A stretch of DNA of 64,000 nucleotides from Chrysaora quinquecirrha (lineage: Eukaryota; Cnidaria; Scyphozoa; Semaeostomeae; Pelagiidae), in the NCBI GenBank assembly GCA_014526335.1, contig JACTAT010000091.1, positions 310,001 through 374,000 of the forward strand. Direction: 5' to 3'. The notes beneath the pieces are model-generated. The model worked only from the letters and a program-made list of their open reading frames with translations, was not told where the DNA came from and searched no databases. Below are positions 30,568 through 44,017 of this stretch, piece after piece (the stretch's first letter is position 1; each line of letters opens with the position of its first letter). Made by a program: the position numbers and the translations under genes.

Positions 30568-30985
30568 AATTAGCTCAAGGACAACCTAGGTTTTTCCTTG
30601 GTCAACCTAAGTGAATCACTCAAGGAAAACCTAGAAATGAACATAGGTTTTCGTCGAGCCAATCCTTGAGAAGACCTAGCTTTTTTTAAATTTTAATTTG
30701 GTACAACGTAGCTGTATATAAAATCAAAAACAGTTCAAGGAAAACCTAGGTCTGCTGGAGGTTTCCGTATATGGGAATTTTTTAAATGAAAGCAATCAAT
30801 ACCTAGGTTTAACCTGGGTCTTCCTTTTGGTCTATATGACCTTATCAATGCAAAACCTAGGTTTTTCCTTGATAAACTTAGGTAATGAAGTTGTATTTCC
30901 TTCATTAGCATGTTTTAAAACCTGGGTTATCCTTGAATTCCTATCGCAATATTTACGGGTAAAACCCAGGTTGCCCTCTTCATTC
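30568..30985. repeat. Cluster of CCTAGG-centred palindromic words
   Basis: About twelve copies of AACCTAGGTT (or one-mismatch forms such as CCTGGG, CCTAAG) occur in ~410 bp, often extended by AAGGAAAA or TTTTTCCTTG. Spacing is irregular (20-70 bp) and words occur in both orientations. The flanking DNA has none. Probably a non-autonomous element. Clean terminal repeats were not seen. Confidence 0.7.
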
Positions 30986-32088
30986 CCATTTCAAACCAGC
31001 CTCCGTTTCAAGCAAAGCAAAACTCTTTTTGGCTTGCAAGTAGCCGCAAAAAGCCTCGTAAACATTTGCAATGTCTTCCATGCTGCACGTAATCTGCTGC
31101 TGAAGTCTTGTTTTTCTTGAAATATGATTATCATAGAAAGCGGGCACTCATCATAAAGCCATGCCATGGCATACACAAAAGAAGGATAGGTATGAAATTA
31201 ACAAAAATAAAATGCTGAAATTCTTCTATAAATAATAAAATTACTCTAAACAAATTATAAATATGTACTATAAATATGTTTTGATTGTTTTAACTATCAA
31301 ATTAAAAATCAAATTTGCAATAAATAGATTAAAATTAACATCCCTCTATTTCAGTGGGAAAAATGATCATTTCGGATAAACATTTCAAACACCATGAATC
31401 AAAATATGATCTGCATTCTCAGATCCCAAGATTCCTTGTTTTGTCAGGTTACATAGAAAAAACCTAATATCTGACAATCTCATAGCGATTCAAAAAACTA
31501 AAAAATCATAAGGTAACACTGCATTAACACTGTGCCAGATTAATTTGATCCAACAAAACCAATCCAATTCTGTCTGAAGAGGGTACACACTGAGATTTAA
31601 TAATTTAGTTTACTGTAATGTAATTGCAATAACTTGCTCAGGTAATCAGTCTTAGTGTGTCTAACTGAACAAAAATTCACGTCCATGGCACTTATCTATC
31701 AAAATGTTAATAGAATCTGTCCTGATATGGTGAATTCCAATTACTTTCCTCGCTCTCGGCAAAAACTATTCCCATTTTACAGCATAATTATGGTGGAGCT
31801 GGTACAAGAGTGAAAAAATTTGCTTCTTCAAAGATTTCTTGCAATCACAGTAAAACTTGTCAAAATATATTTAGGATTGGAAAAGTGAACAAATGCCCAT
31901 CTCTTTTAGTGAGTATTCATGTTTTTGGATGCCAATTCTAACAACAGTAGAAGCATTGCCTTGCTTTATGTTCAAATAGTACTTTCATAGAGTTAAAAGG
32001 TACTTTTGATTTGCTAATATTCGATGTACTCTGCATTTTATTAAGTACATGAGTTTTATGAGAAATTTTATAACTTTCATTCAGGTAG
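30986..32088. other. No gene recognised
   Basis: AT-rich. Short frames at 30827-31176 partly overlap the word cluster. Possibly an intron or the 5' region of the gene candidate that follows. Confidence 0.35.
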
Positions 32089-32235
32089 TTTAGATCCCCG
32101 AATCAATATGCAAGTCTGGCTGTTGACATACAGTACTGCATTCAAATTCAACCAAGTGAGCCATTTGATGATAAGGCTGTAATGGAAAAAATGGAAGCAA
32201 ACATAATTGCAAAGCTGAACACCAAAGAATCAAAT
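32089..32235 (+). CDS. Candidate host gene, exon A
   Basis: 147 nt (49 codons) ending in a good donor (AAT|GTATGT). It reads FRSPNQYASLAVDIQYCIQI then EPFDDKAVMEKMEANIIAKL. The acceptor is one of several AGs at 32083-32092; the choice at 32088 keeps the frame open. No family recognised. See exons at 32367, 33651 and 34072, which join in phase 0. Confidence 0.45.
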
Positions 32236-32366
32236 GTATGTTTTTTCCAATAATATCTTACCTATACTGGCAAACCAAAATGGAAATTCTTTTAAATGAT
32301 TCAAGGTACCTTTGGCAATAATTATAATATCTGAATCTTGAGAAATCTTTTCTATTACATTGATAG

Positions 32367-32480
32367 GTTCTTAGTTGGTTGAACTGGCAAGTGACTGTTC
32401 ATTTAAAATCTGGTGGACCAGCTGCAAAGGCATTGGCTGTAAGGGCATCTGTTCACGAATTCAATGATGTTCAAAGAGAT
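32367..32480 (+). CDS. Candidate host gene, exon B
   Basis: 114 nt (38 codons) between an acceptor (ACATTGATAG) and a donor (GAT|GTATGT). It reads VLSWLNWQVTVHLKSGGPAA then VRASVHEFNDVQRD. Phase 0 on both sides, 131 bp after exon A. No family recognised. Confidence 0.45.
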
Positions 32481-33650
32481 GTATGTGGAACTGTAGATAT
32501 TATTCTGCATAGCAAACTTTACCAACTTATCTGTAACTGCATTAGCCTGATATCCTCAAAATCTGGCTGATCTTTGCATCCGGCAAATGACAGTGAAACT
32601 ACATAAGTGGGTTAAACACTGCTCTATGTCCAAAAAGATGCATTCAGACCCATGTTTAACACCCTGGCAATACAGAAAGTTACTTCAACAGTGATAAAGC
32701 AACATAAATTACTATAATCGTGAAGAGCATAACATTGTTCCTGACCTTGTTGGAAGGAAACATACATAACTACAACTTTTCCCACTCCATAGTTGCTAGA
32801 AAACGAATTGCATGATGTAGCAGACAAGGCTATGGGAATACTAGTGCCATTTGCAATAACAGAGTAGTGTACTTTGGATGACCGATCCAAACGGGGAAAG
32901 GAAACACTTCAAAAAAGAGGTTGGTATGCATAAATCATATGCATAAGAGACCCTAGATACAGTTCCTTGAAATGTCTTTGACACGGGAATTCATGAAAGG
33001 AAGCAAAACTGAAGTATCAAGTTTCAGTTATAGTCAAAGATATTCAAATATCAGATATCCAATAATTGATCTTGAGTATTTCTCCCTTACTCTATATGCA
33101 TTATCAGCACATTCATTTAGTAGAATTAAAGTTGGAAAATTTATCACTAGCTCACAAGATTTCAGTTCGCATGCTATGCAAAGAATTGCAAGACTGGATA
33201 AAAGAAGGTATGTGTAACCTTCTGCAACTATGATGTCATATTTCTTTAATCCAAAGTTTAGTCGAGGATGATAAGAGATGTACTTGCATGGGCCATTACA
33301 GATAGTTGCCATAACATATGAATTTAACTATGAATTTATTTTTAATTATCAAATAAGCTCATCGTACACCAGCCAGTGTTGGTTTAATGTTGTCAAAATG
33401 ATCTTATGTAAGGTTCCATGTTTAGGTGATATGGCGACAATAATTGGTGTCAATAATGACAAAGCGGCCAGTGTTATGCATGTCAGAGAGCAAGAGAAAT
33501 TCGGCCTTGGTAAACTTGAAGCTGCCATAAAGAAAGATATGGGGGTTTACAGTTTTTTGCAATCCATTAGTTGTAAATATTTCCATGTCTTTTTCAGCTA
33601 ATATAAAAAGCAATTCTGGAATCTAATGTTAAATTTTGATTTGCTTACAG

Positions 33651-33719
33651 GAGATGATATCACCAACTACAAAAGCCCAGTACAACAAAATGACCCCAAA
33701 GCGAAGTGCTTTTAAAATG
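33651..33719 (+). CDS. Candidate host gene, exon D
   Basis: 69 nt (23 codons) after a strong acceptor (TTTGCTTACAG), ending at ATG|GTTAGA. It reads EMISPTTKAQYNKMTPKRSA. Phase 0. Between exons B and D, an open stretch at 33426-33543 (GDMATIIGVNNDKAASVMHV) looks coding-like but its phase does not fit. Confidence 0.45.
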
Positions 33720-34071
33720 GTTAGACCAATATGGAATAGTTTGTTTAAATTTTTTTATGATGAATATGTGCAGAGCCAGTAGAAATCCAAATACACCCCA
33801 TATTGAGAAATCAGGACAGAGACCAAGTTAATAGTTGGGAAGTAGCCAATTTCTAGGGTAATTCTCTTAATTCAACATCACTTTGCAATTGATGAGGTGG
33901 CTCACACCCATGTGATGATTCTAGTGGTTTTTCACATGTGATGTTATTTTTTTTCCACTAATCAATATACAGGCTCCATATTTTGAAAAGATGCAGTTGT
34001 ATGCAGTTTTTTGTTTGGGGATTATAAATATTTCTTAGCAAGCTTTTGTTAAAGCTGTGTTCTTTTTGCAG

Positions 34072-34168
34072 GGATTAGACTATTGCATTAAAAAGGTTAG
34101 AGAAGGGGAGCTTGAGGACCATTATCAAGACCTGACCAATGTAGCAATAGGTTCTGCTGATAGTCAAG
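34072..34168 (+). CDS. Candidate host gene, exon E
   Basis: 97 nt after a strong acceptor (TTCTTTTTGCAG), with donor AAG|GTAGAA. It reads GLDYCIKKVREGELEDHYQD then LTNVAIGSADSQ. The next exon would lie beyond the foldback element that starts 400 bp downstream, or the gene ends here. Product unknown. Confidence 0.45.
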
Positions 34169-34814
34169 GTAGAACATCTCCAGGAAGAAAAGAACTATTT
34201 CCTCATAACACTGACCATGGTATCTAAAGTTTCTTGACTTCCTTTTAGCACTGTAGATAATTATGCTATGGTATAAAATACAAGCTATTTCCTTCACATT
34301 AAATGTCAAATCCTTCACATCAATTTTTGTTAACATCATGTGTCTCACTGATCTAGTTGAAGATCTTGGGCTTAGACATGTTCTTTTGTTTGCTCTGTTA
34401 CTGTTAAGGTAGCCCTTGGTGAACAAAAATTTATGCTATTTACAATGACAAGTAATTCATCTCAATTGTAGCATCAGCAGCAGTAACATCAAGGGGCATT
34501 TTGAGTCCCCCGTGTGCTGGTACAGTTCCTACTAAAAATTCAAAACTTAACTCATTTCTAGACTAGACAGGGCCAGGTCAATAACGCGGAACGCCAAAAT
34601 TCCGCAGAACCGCGGAACAGATTTGTTCATGAATATCGTTCCGCGTTATTGATTTTGCCTCTGTGCTAAAATAAAATACGCGGAATAATTTCTTGTGCGT
34701 TTCTTATTAATAATTTAATGCATTTTAAAACAAATTTCTTTCGTTTTGTTGCATTTTGGTTTTCTTTAAATAAACACGACTTTTCTCCTTAGTAAAACCT
34801 GTCTGGAAAAGTTC

Positions 34815-36720
34815 CATGAAAAGAGGTTCCGCGTTTTTGATTTTCGCCTTATGGCAAAATCAATAACGCGGATTTCGATCTCGCAGAACTTCCCTAATTT
34901 GAAGTCAAATAGAGTTGTCTTCACGAAGACTTGTTTTATGATTACTGTTCATCATCCCTTGTCTAACATCGCCTGCAAGTACACACAATGAAAACACAAG
35001 TCAGCATATGGCTAGGCCCGAGCTAGGCCTAAATTGTAATCACCATACACTTTGAACCTGTACATTTTGTTCACATTCGATTGTATCTTTTTACTTAAAT
35101 TTGGTAAAAAAAGCTTTATCAAGACGAAAGGAGCATTTCAACAAACTATTTATGACTTTGGGTGGCCACCGACCTGTCTAGAAAAGTTCCGCGAAATGAG
35201 GTTCCGCGTTTTTGATTTTCGCCTTATGGCAAAATCAATAACGCGGATTTCGATCTCGCAGAACTTCCCTAATTTGAAGTCAAATAGAGTTGTCTTCACG
35301 AAGACTTGTTTTATGATTACTGTTCATCATCCTTGTCTAACATCGCCTGCAAGTACACACAATGAAAACACAAGTCAGCATATGGCTAGGCCCGAGCTAG
35401 GCCTAAATTGTAATCACCATACACTTTGAACCTGTACATTTTGTTCTCATTCGATTGTATCTTTTTACTTAAATTTGGTAAAAAAAGCTTTATCAAGACG
35501 AAAGGAGCATTTAAACAAACTATCTATGACTTTGGGCGGCCACCGACCTGTCTAGAAAAGTTCCGCGAAATGAGGTTCCGCGTTTTTGATTTTCGCCTTA
35601 TGGCAAAATCAATAACGCGGAATTCGATCTCGCGGAACTTCCCTAATTTGAAGTCAAATAGAGTTGTCTTCACAAAGACTTGTTTTATGATTACTGTTCA
35701 TCATCCCTTGTCTAACATCGCCTGCAAGTACACACAATGAAAACACAAGTCAGCATATGGCTAGGCCCGAGCTAGGCCTAAATTGTAATCACCATACACT
35801 TTGAACCTGTACATTTTGTTCACATTCGATTGTATCTTTTTACTTAAATTTGGTGAAAAAAGCTTTATCAAGACGAAAGGAGCATTTAAACAAACTATCT
35901 ATGACTTTGGGCGGCCACCGACCTGTCTAGAGGAGTTCATGAAATGAGGTTCCGCGTTTTGATTTTCGCCTTATGGCAAAATCAATAACGCGGAATTCGA
36001 TCTCATGGAACTTCCCTAATTTGAAGTCAAATAGAGTTGTCTTCACAAAGACTTGTTTTATGATTACTGTTCATCATCCCTTGTCTAACATCGCCTGCAA
36101 GTACACACAATGAAAACACAAGTCAGCATATGGCTAGGCCCGAGCTAGGCCTAAATTGTAATCACCATACACTTTGAACCTGTACATTTTGTTCACATTC
36201 GATTGTATATTTTACTTAAATTTGGTAAAAAAGCTTTATCAAGACGAAAGGAGCATTTAAACAAACTATTTATGACTTTGGGCGGCCACCGACCTGTCTA
36301 GAGAAGTTCCGCGAAATGAGGTTCCGCGTTTTTGATTTTCGCCTTATGGCAAAATCAATAACGCGGAATTCAATCTCGCGGAACTTCCCTAATTTGAAGT
36401 CAAATTGAGTTGTCTTCACCAAGACTTGTTTTATGATTACTGTTCATCATCCCTTGTCTAACATCGCCTGCAAGTACACACAATGAAAGCACAAGTCAGC
36501 ATATCGACATATGCCTAGGCCCAAATTGCCATTATTTGACAAGGACATTTTTCATATTGTATTTATTACTTAATTTTGCAAAGGAAAAGAGCTTTATCAA
36601 GACGAAAGGAGCATTTAAGGAAACTATCTATGACTTTTAGAGATGAACGACCTGTCTAGAAAAGTTCCGCGAAATGAGGTTCCGCGTTTTGATTTTCGCC
36701 TTATGGCAAAATCAATACCG
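34815..36720 (+). repeat. Foldback array, forward orientation, ~6 units of ~370 bp
   Basis: Hairpin copies start near 34830, 35203, 35577, 35945, 36323 and 36680; the period is 368-373 bp and the last unit is more diverged. Each unit contains CTAGGCCCGAGCTAGGCC, another palindrome-rich stretch. The open frames seen in each copy (for example 35052-35429) are by-products of the repeat. Confidence 0.9.
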
Positions 36721-37309
36721 CGGAATTCATTCATGAACTTTCAAGTCGAAGTAGACTAATAGAGTTGTCATTGTGGAAATTAATTACTGTTTTGAATTAA
36801 TGTTGATCAAAAATATTTACAAAAACGTTCAAGAAAAAACTAAACTAATCAACGTAATTACAAAAATAGAATGTCAGAAACTTTTGTTTCCGTCATGGAA
36901 ATTAGTGTTCATGTTCATTTTTCCTCGTAAGACAAAATTAATTGGTCAATACCATGAGAATACACCAGCCTAAAATCAAGTAAACATTAATACTAATGAA
37001 AACACATCAGAACTTGAGATTAAGAAGATGGGTAACTGCAACAAATGCCCATATTTTAAGCAATAAGGAAACTCTCACATAGATGTCAATAGATTTCAGA
37101 TAGATGTCATATTTGACATCAATTTGACATCAATAGTTTTCGCAAGAGAATTTTAACGAAAAGAAAATAGAGTTTGCCGAAATCTAATTATCATGACTTC
37201 TGCAAATTGCATACGATAATGTCTTTGCTTATGGGACCACACCACATGGGGTGTATTGAAGACAGATTACAATAATAATATTAATAAATGATTTCAAATT
37301 TCAGATCAG
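36721..37309. other. Unique DNA within the foldback's left half
   Basis: About 590 bp without the unit. No gene recognised; the frame 36773-36973 is low-information. Confidence 0.4.
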
Positions 37310-38655
37310 ATCAATAGAAAGTTCCGCGAGATTGAATTCCGCGCTATTGATTTTGCCATAAGGCGAAAATCAAAAACGCGGAACCTCATATCGAGGAACT
37401 TCTCTAGACAGGTCGGTCATTGCCCAAAGTCATAGATAGTTTGTTTAAATGCTCCTTTCGTCTTGATAAAGCTTTTTTCCCAAATTTAAGTAAAAGATAC
37501 AATCGAATGTGAACAAAATGTACAAGTTCAAAGTGTATGGTGATTACAATTTAGGCCTAGCTCGGCCTAGCCATATGCTGACTTGTGTTTTCATTGTGTG
37601 TTCTTGCAGGCGATGTTAGACAAGGATGATGAACAGTAATCATAAAACAAGTCTTTGTGAAGACAACTCTATTTGACTTCAAATTAGAAAAGTTCCGCAA
37701 GATCGAATTCCGCGTTATTGATTTTGCCATAAGGCGAAAATCAAAACGCGGAACCTCATTTCGCGGAACTTTTCTAGATAGGTCGGTGGCCACCCAAAGT
37801 CATAAATAGTTTGTTTAAATGCTCGTTTCGTCTTGATAAAGCTTTTTTCCCAAATTTAAGTAAAAAATACAATCGAATGTGAACAAAATGTACAGGTTGC
37901 CCTTGTATGGTGATTACAATTTAGGCCTAGCTCGGCCTAGCCATATGCTGACTTGTGTTTTCATTGTGTGTACTTGCAGGCGATGTTAGACAAGGAGCAT
38001 GATGAACAGTAATCATAAAACAAGTCTTCGTGAAGACAACTCTATTTGACTTCAAATTAGGTAAGTTCCGCGAGATTGAATTCCGCGTTATTGATTTTGC
38101 CATAAGGCGAAAATCAAAAACGCGGAACCCCATCCATTTCGCGGAACTTTTCTAGACAGGTCGGTGGCCACCCAAAGTCATAAATAGTTTGTTGAAATGC
38201 TCCTTTCGTCTTGATAAAGCTTTTTTCCCAAATTTAAGTAAAAAATACAATCGAATGTAAACAAAATGTACAGGTTGCCCTTGTATGGTGATTACAATTT
38301 AGGCCTAGGCCTAGCCATATGCCGACTTGTGTTTTCATTGTGTGTACTTGCAGGCGATGTTAGACAAGGAGCATGATGAACAGTAATCATAAAACAAGTC
38401 ATTGTGAAGACAACTCTATTTGACTTCAAATTAGAAAAGTTCCGCAAGATCGAATTCCGCGTTATTGATTTTGCCATAAGGCGAAAATCAAAAACGCGGA
38501 ACCCCATTTCATGGAACTTTTCTAGACAGGTCGGTGGCCACCCAAAGTCATAAATAGTTTGTTTAAATGCTCGTTTCGTCTTTTGATAAAGCTTTTTCCT
38601 TTGCCAAATTTAAGTAAAAAAATACAATCGAATGTAAACAAAATGTACAGGTTGA
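37310..38655 (-). repeat. Foldback array, inverted orientation, ~4 units
   Basis: Units with the TTATTGATTTTGCCATAAGG core near 37345, 37716, 38090 and 38465. They are inverted relative to 34815-36720, so the left half of the element already contains both orientations. Confidence 0.85.
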
Positions 38656-40499
38656 AAGTGTAAAATTGTTTTAAATCGGGTATTTAACTACGAAAAACAT
38701 TTTACTAGGACTCTTTACAGTTTTATTCAACTTTATTTTTCTTTCTTACCATTCTCTTACTCAAAATGCAATTATCATTGACATTAGAAAATGGGCCTAA
38801 GTCATGACTAGGCCGTGATACTAACAGCGCCTTCAAATATGATTTTGGCTTTCAAAAGTGAAAATTATGTGATTATTTTAATTGCGAAGAAATGCAATGG
38901 CAGTTTTCTCACTCGTAAATGCTGTACAAAGTGGTTTTTGGTTGAAATTGCGAGTTCATGAAATCGAGTTCCGCGTTTTGTCCCCACGGTATAGGGCGAA
39001 AAGCCAAAACGAAACTCATGAACTACTACTGAAATTGTTTTAAATCGGGTATTTAACTACGAAAAACATTTTACTGGGACTCTTTACTGTTTTATTCCAC
39101 TTTATTTTTTCTTTCTTACCATTCTCTTACTCAAAATGCAATTATCATTGACATTAGAAAAATGGGCCTAAGTCATGACTAGGCCGTGATACTAACAGCG
39201 CCTTCAAATATGATTTCGGCTTTCAAAAGTGAAAATTATGTGATTATTCTTTACAGTATTGAAACTCTGGAGCTAGAAACACTTTTGAGATTGGACTCTG
39301 CGGGGTTATCACGCTTCTGTGAAATCTGGGTTACAACCAGAATTAAGTTGTTTTCATAGCGTCGAGCATCGTAACAGATTGCCTTTTACGAGATAAAGTT
39401 TAACGCTTAACTGCGTTCAGAGTTTAAATTGATTGAACAGCAAATTTCTCCCATGTTTATACAAATGTGTTCAAATAGAAATGAACTGCTTGCACCTTGC
39501 AGTAAAAAACAGATAGTCAGGTAAGCTACAAAATCAATTGCCCCCCAATTGGGAGCTACTCGACGAATTCTTCAAAACAACAACAGCAAAATAGCCTACC
39601 TGGTGCTCTTGCAAGATAAACACCTCTGCACAAAAGAAGCACACATGAAAGGAAATTTAAAAGACCCGCCATTAGAATCGAGACAAGAGCCCTTGCTACC
39701 AGACCAAGACAAAGGAAATGTAAGATATCACAAAGCTCGAATCAAGAAAGGGGCCAGGGCCAAGGGAGTGATTTACCTTCAACTTTCATTTCACTTTTGA
39801 AAGCCGAAATCATATTTGAAGGCGCTGTTAGTATCACGGCCTAGTCATGACTTAGGCCCATTTTTCTAATGTCAATGATAATTGCATTTTGAGTAAGAGA
39901 ATGGTAAGAAAGAAAAAATAAAGTTGAATAAAACAGTAAAGAGTCCCAGTAAAATGTTTTTCGTAGTTAAATACCCGATTTAAAACAATTTCAGTAGTAT
40001 CTAGTTCCATGAGTTCCGCTGCTTTGGTTTTTCGCCTATACCGTGGGGACAAAGCGCTGAACTCGATTTCATGAACTCGCAATTTCAACCAAAAACCACT
40101 TTGTACAGCATTTACGAGTGAGAAAACTGCCATTGCATTTCTTCGCAATTAAAATAATCACATAATTTTCAATTTTGAAAGCCAAAATCATATTTGAAGG
40201 CGCTGTTAGTATCAATGCCTAGTCATGACTTAGGCCCATTTTTGTAATGTCAATGATAATTGCATTTTGAGTAAGAGAATGGTAAGAAAGAAAAATAAAG
40301 TTGAATAAAACTGTAAAGAGTCCTAGTAAAATGTTTTCGTAGTTAAATACCCGATTTAAAACAATTTCAGTAGTAGTTCATGAGTTCTGCGTTTTGGTTT
40401 TTCGCCCTATACCGTGGGGACAAAACGCGGAACTTGATTTCGCGGAAAATAAATTCCGCAGGTTCCGCGGATTCCGCGGGTTCCGCGTTTTGGACCTGG
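38656..40499. repeat. Nested palindrome built from a second, related ~370 bp unit
   Basis: Two forward copies (from ~38664 and ~39033, AATTGTTTTAAATCGGGTAT) and two inverted copies (~39785-40005 and ~40150-40380) surround a ~530 bp unique core (39255-39785). The unit carries its own hairpin (GAGTTCCGCGTTTTGTCCCC). The right edge ends CCGCGTTTTGGACCTGGCC, a variant of the outer element's terminus, so this is a related element nested in the large one. The left edge lacks that terminus. Confidence 0.75.
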
Positions 40500-42703
40500 C
40501 CTACTTGCAGGCGATGTTAGACAACGGATGATGAACAGTAATCATAACACAAGTCATTGTGAAGACAACTCTATTTGACTTCAAATTAGGGAAGTTCCTC
40601 GAGATTGAATTCCGCGTTATTGATTTTGCCATAAGGCGAAAATCAAAACCGCGGAACCTCATTTCGCGGAACTTCTCTAGACAGGTCGGTGGCCGCCCAA
40701 AGTCATAGATAGTTTGTTGAAATGCTTCTTTCGTCTTTATAAAGCTTTTTTTACCAAATTTAAGTAAAAAGATACAATCGAATGTAAACAAAATGTACAG
40801 GTTGAAAGTGTATGGTGATTACAATTTAGGCCTAGCTCGGGCCTAGCCATATGTTGACTTGTGTTTTCATTGTGTGTACTTGCATGCGATGTTAGACAAG
40901 GGATGATGAACAGTAATCATAAAACAAGTCATTGTGAAGACAACTCTATTTGACTTCAAATTAGGGAAGTTCCGCGAGATTGAATTCCGCGTTATTGATT
41001 TTGCCATAAGGCGAAAATCAAAAACGCGGAACCTCATTTCGCGGAACTTCTCTAGACAGGTCGGTGGCCGCCCAAAGTCATAGAAAGTTTGTTTAAATGC
41101 TCATTTCGTCTTGATAAAGCTTGTTTTACCAAATTTAAGTAAAAAGATGCAATCGAATGTGAACAAAATGTACAAGTTCAAAGTGTATGGTGATTAAAAT
41201 TTAGGCCTAGCTCGGGCCTAGCCATATGCTGACTTGTGTTTTCATTGTGTGCACTTGCAGGCGATGTTAGACAAGGGATTATGAACAGTAATCATAAAAC
41301 AAGTCATTGTGAAGACAACTCTATTTGACTTCAAATTAGGGAAGTTCCTCGAGATCGAATTCGCGTTATTGATTTTGCCATAAGGCGAAAATCAAAAACG
41401 CGGAACCTCATTTCGCGGAACTTCTCTAGACAGGTCGGTGGCCGCCCAAAGTCACAGAAAGTTTGTTTAAATGCTCATTTCGTCTTGATAAAGCTTGTTT
41501 TACCAAATTTAAGTAAAAAGATGCAATCGAATGTGAACAAAATGTACAAGTTCAAAGTGTATGGTGATTAAAATTTAGGCCTAGCTCGGGCCTAGCCATA
41601 TGCTGACTTGTGTTTTCATTGTATGCACTTGCAGGCGATGTTAGACAAGGGATGATGAACAGTAATCATAAAACAAGTCTTTGTGAGGACAACTCTATTT
41701 GACTTCAAATTAGGGAAGTTCCGCGAGATCGAATTCCGCGTTATTGATTTTGCCATAAGGCGAAAATCAAAAACGCGGAACCCCATTTCGCGGAACTTCT
41801 CTAGACAGGTCGGTGGCCACCCAAAGTCATAAATAGTTTGTTGAAATGCTCCTTTCGTCTTGATGAAGCTTTTTTTACCTAATTTAAGTAAAAAGATACA
41901 ATCGAATGTGAACAAAATGTACAGGTTAAAAGTGTATGGTGATTACAATTTAGGCCTAGCTCGGGCCTAGCCACATGCTGACTTGTGTTTTCATTGTGTG
42001 TACTTGCAGGCGATGTTAGACAAGGGATGATGAACAGTAATCATAAAACAAGTCTTTGTGAGGACAACTCTATTTGACTTCAATTAGAAGTTCATGAGAT
42101 CGAATTCGCGTTATTGATTTTGCCATAAGGCGAAAATCAAAAACGCGGAACCCCATTTCGCGGAACTTCTCTAGACAGGTCGGTGGCCACCCAAAGTCAT
42201 AAATAGTTTGTTGAAATGCTCCTTTCGTCTTGATGAAGCTTTTTTTATCAAATTTAAGTAAAAAGATACAATCGAATGTGAACAAAATGTACAGGTTAAA
42301 AGTGTATGGTGATTACAATTTAGGCCTAGCTCGGGCCTAGCCACATGCTGACTTGTGTTTTCATTGTGTGTACTTGCAGGCGATGTCAGACAAGGGATGA
42401 TGAACAGTAATCATAAAACAAGCCATTGTGAAGACAACTCTATTTGACTTCAAATTAGGGAAGTTCCGCGAGATTGAATTCCGCGTTATTGATTTTGCCA
42501 TAAGGCGAAAATCAAAAACGCGGAACCTCATTTCGCGGAACTTCTCTAGACAGGTCGGTGGCCGCCCAAAGTCATAGATAGTTTGTTTAAATGCTCATTT
42601 CGTCTTGATAAAGCTTGTTTTACCAAATTTAAGTAAAAAGATGCAATCGAATGTGAACAAAATGTACAAGTTCAAAGTGTATGGTGATTAATATTTAGGC
42701 CTA
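40500..42703 (-). repeat. Foldback array, inverted orientation, ~6 units
   Basis: Core copies near 40620, 41000, 41366, 41744, 42112 and 42486. The units at 41616-42285 are the most similar to each other, suggesting local recent expansion. Confidence 0.9.
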
Positions 42704-42927
42704 CAATCCTCGTCAAAAATATTGGGGACAGTATGTTATAAGTATGTTTTACCTTAAAAACCCCGTCCCATTACAACATATTTGGGTAACAAGACCCCCC
42801 CCCCGACTCAATGTTGGGACCACTGTCAACATCGATTTCACCAACATTGAGTCGGGGAGGGGGTATCGTCTTTAGAGCGAGAATTTTACAAAAGTTCGAA
42901 GTGTCCCAGCCTTTTTGGCGAGGATTG
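42704..42927. repeat. MITE family B, copy 1 (224 bp)
   Basis: Starts CAATCCTCGTCAAAAATATT and ends GCCTTTTTGGCGAGGATTG. The centre is a perfect-looking hairpin around CCCCGACTCAATGTTGG. TA precedes the left end inside the array. It is a near-copy of 44018-44238 in direct orientation. Confidence 0.85.
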
Positions 42928-44017
42928 TCTGAATTTTGAGTAATCACAGCAAAACAGAAGGTCAGAAATTCTGTTATAAAGAGTACGGGAGGGTTGTAAA
43001 TTTACATAAAACAGTCTGCATTATGTTGTCTCGAGACGAATCTAACTATAAACTGAAAACTTTTCATCAAAGCTCATAAACTGACTCCACTGTTTAGCAG
43101 TGAATTATTACGAAATTCAGAAAATGAAACGAATTATGCAGGCATGATGAACTTGCTTTCAAGTGTTGTTGATCTTCACAACAGAGGACGGAAGAATGCT
43201 AAAGTAAGCATAATTGGCATTGTTATTTGATGGACTGCGAAATTGAATAAGGAGCAACCAAGCGGGATGCCAAGTTCTACAGTTCTCCACACAGTTCTCC
43301 CCACAGTTCTCCATCTTCAAATGTAAATATCTCCTCGTTGCTTGAAAGACTGCACTTGTAACTTTGTAATTCTGTATTATTTCATGTCTACTTTAAGATT
43401 TTCAACAGATTTCGACTGCCAATGCATGGCAAAGTATATTTCTCACAGTTCTCCACCTGTTTTTAAAGATAGGTTTTCACCAGCTGTATTGTTTACTTAC
43501 TACAGAGAGTGGAGAACTGTCAGAAAACGAACTCAGAAGGAATGACAAAAAGGGAAAATTATTTTATAACATGAAATACCCCCAGAAATGTATTGTCGGA
43601 TAGCGAGAAGTATGGGAAAATTATTTGGACTTGAGTTATTCCACTTTTATGCGGTAGAAAATGATGGAGAACTGTCAGTTTCTTAGATGTCAAGCTCTCT
43701 CCTCCGCAGCGGCAGACGCATCGCTTGAATTGTGGTCTACAGAACGGTTCTAAAGATGCATGTATTGCTTCTGCAGCTGAAAAATGTGTACTGTTGCCTC
43801 TTAGGATTTTGCGATGTTGGAAAGTGAATTACGGCCTTTTTCAAAGGATTCCTTCACTTTTCAATGAATTTTCACATTTTGCAAAATTTTGCCCCTGACC
43901 CCCAAAGCCCCCAAAATATAAAGTCATTCCTCCTATTTACAATAAACATCACTTGAGCCTTTTGAGTCTTTCCATTCTTGAGAAAAACACAATTTTAGAT
44001 TTCTGCTCTTGCTCAGA
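42928..44017. other. DNA enclosed by two MITEs; ACAGTTCTCC word cluster
   Basis: 1,090 bp without array units. ACAGTTCTCC or its complement occurs at ~43279, 43291, 43304, 43447, 43511 and 43670. The edges next to the MITEs read TCTGA and TCAGA. No gene recognised; 43342-43545 is a by-product. Confidence 0.6.

Noticed and set aside
37310..42703. Foldback arrays read as a simple satellite
   Set aside because: Orientation switches, matched outer ends and nested related palindromes show an organised mobile element rather than a head-to-tail satellite.
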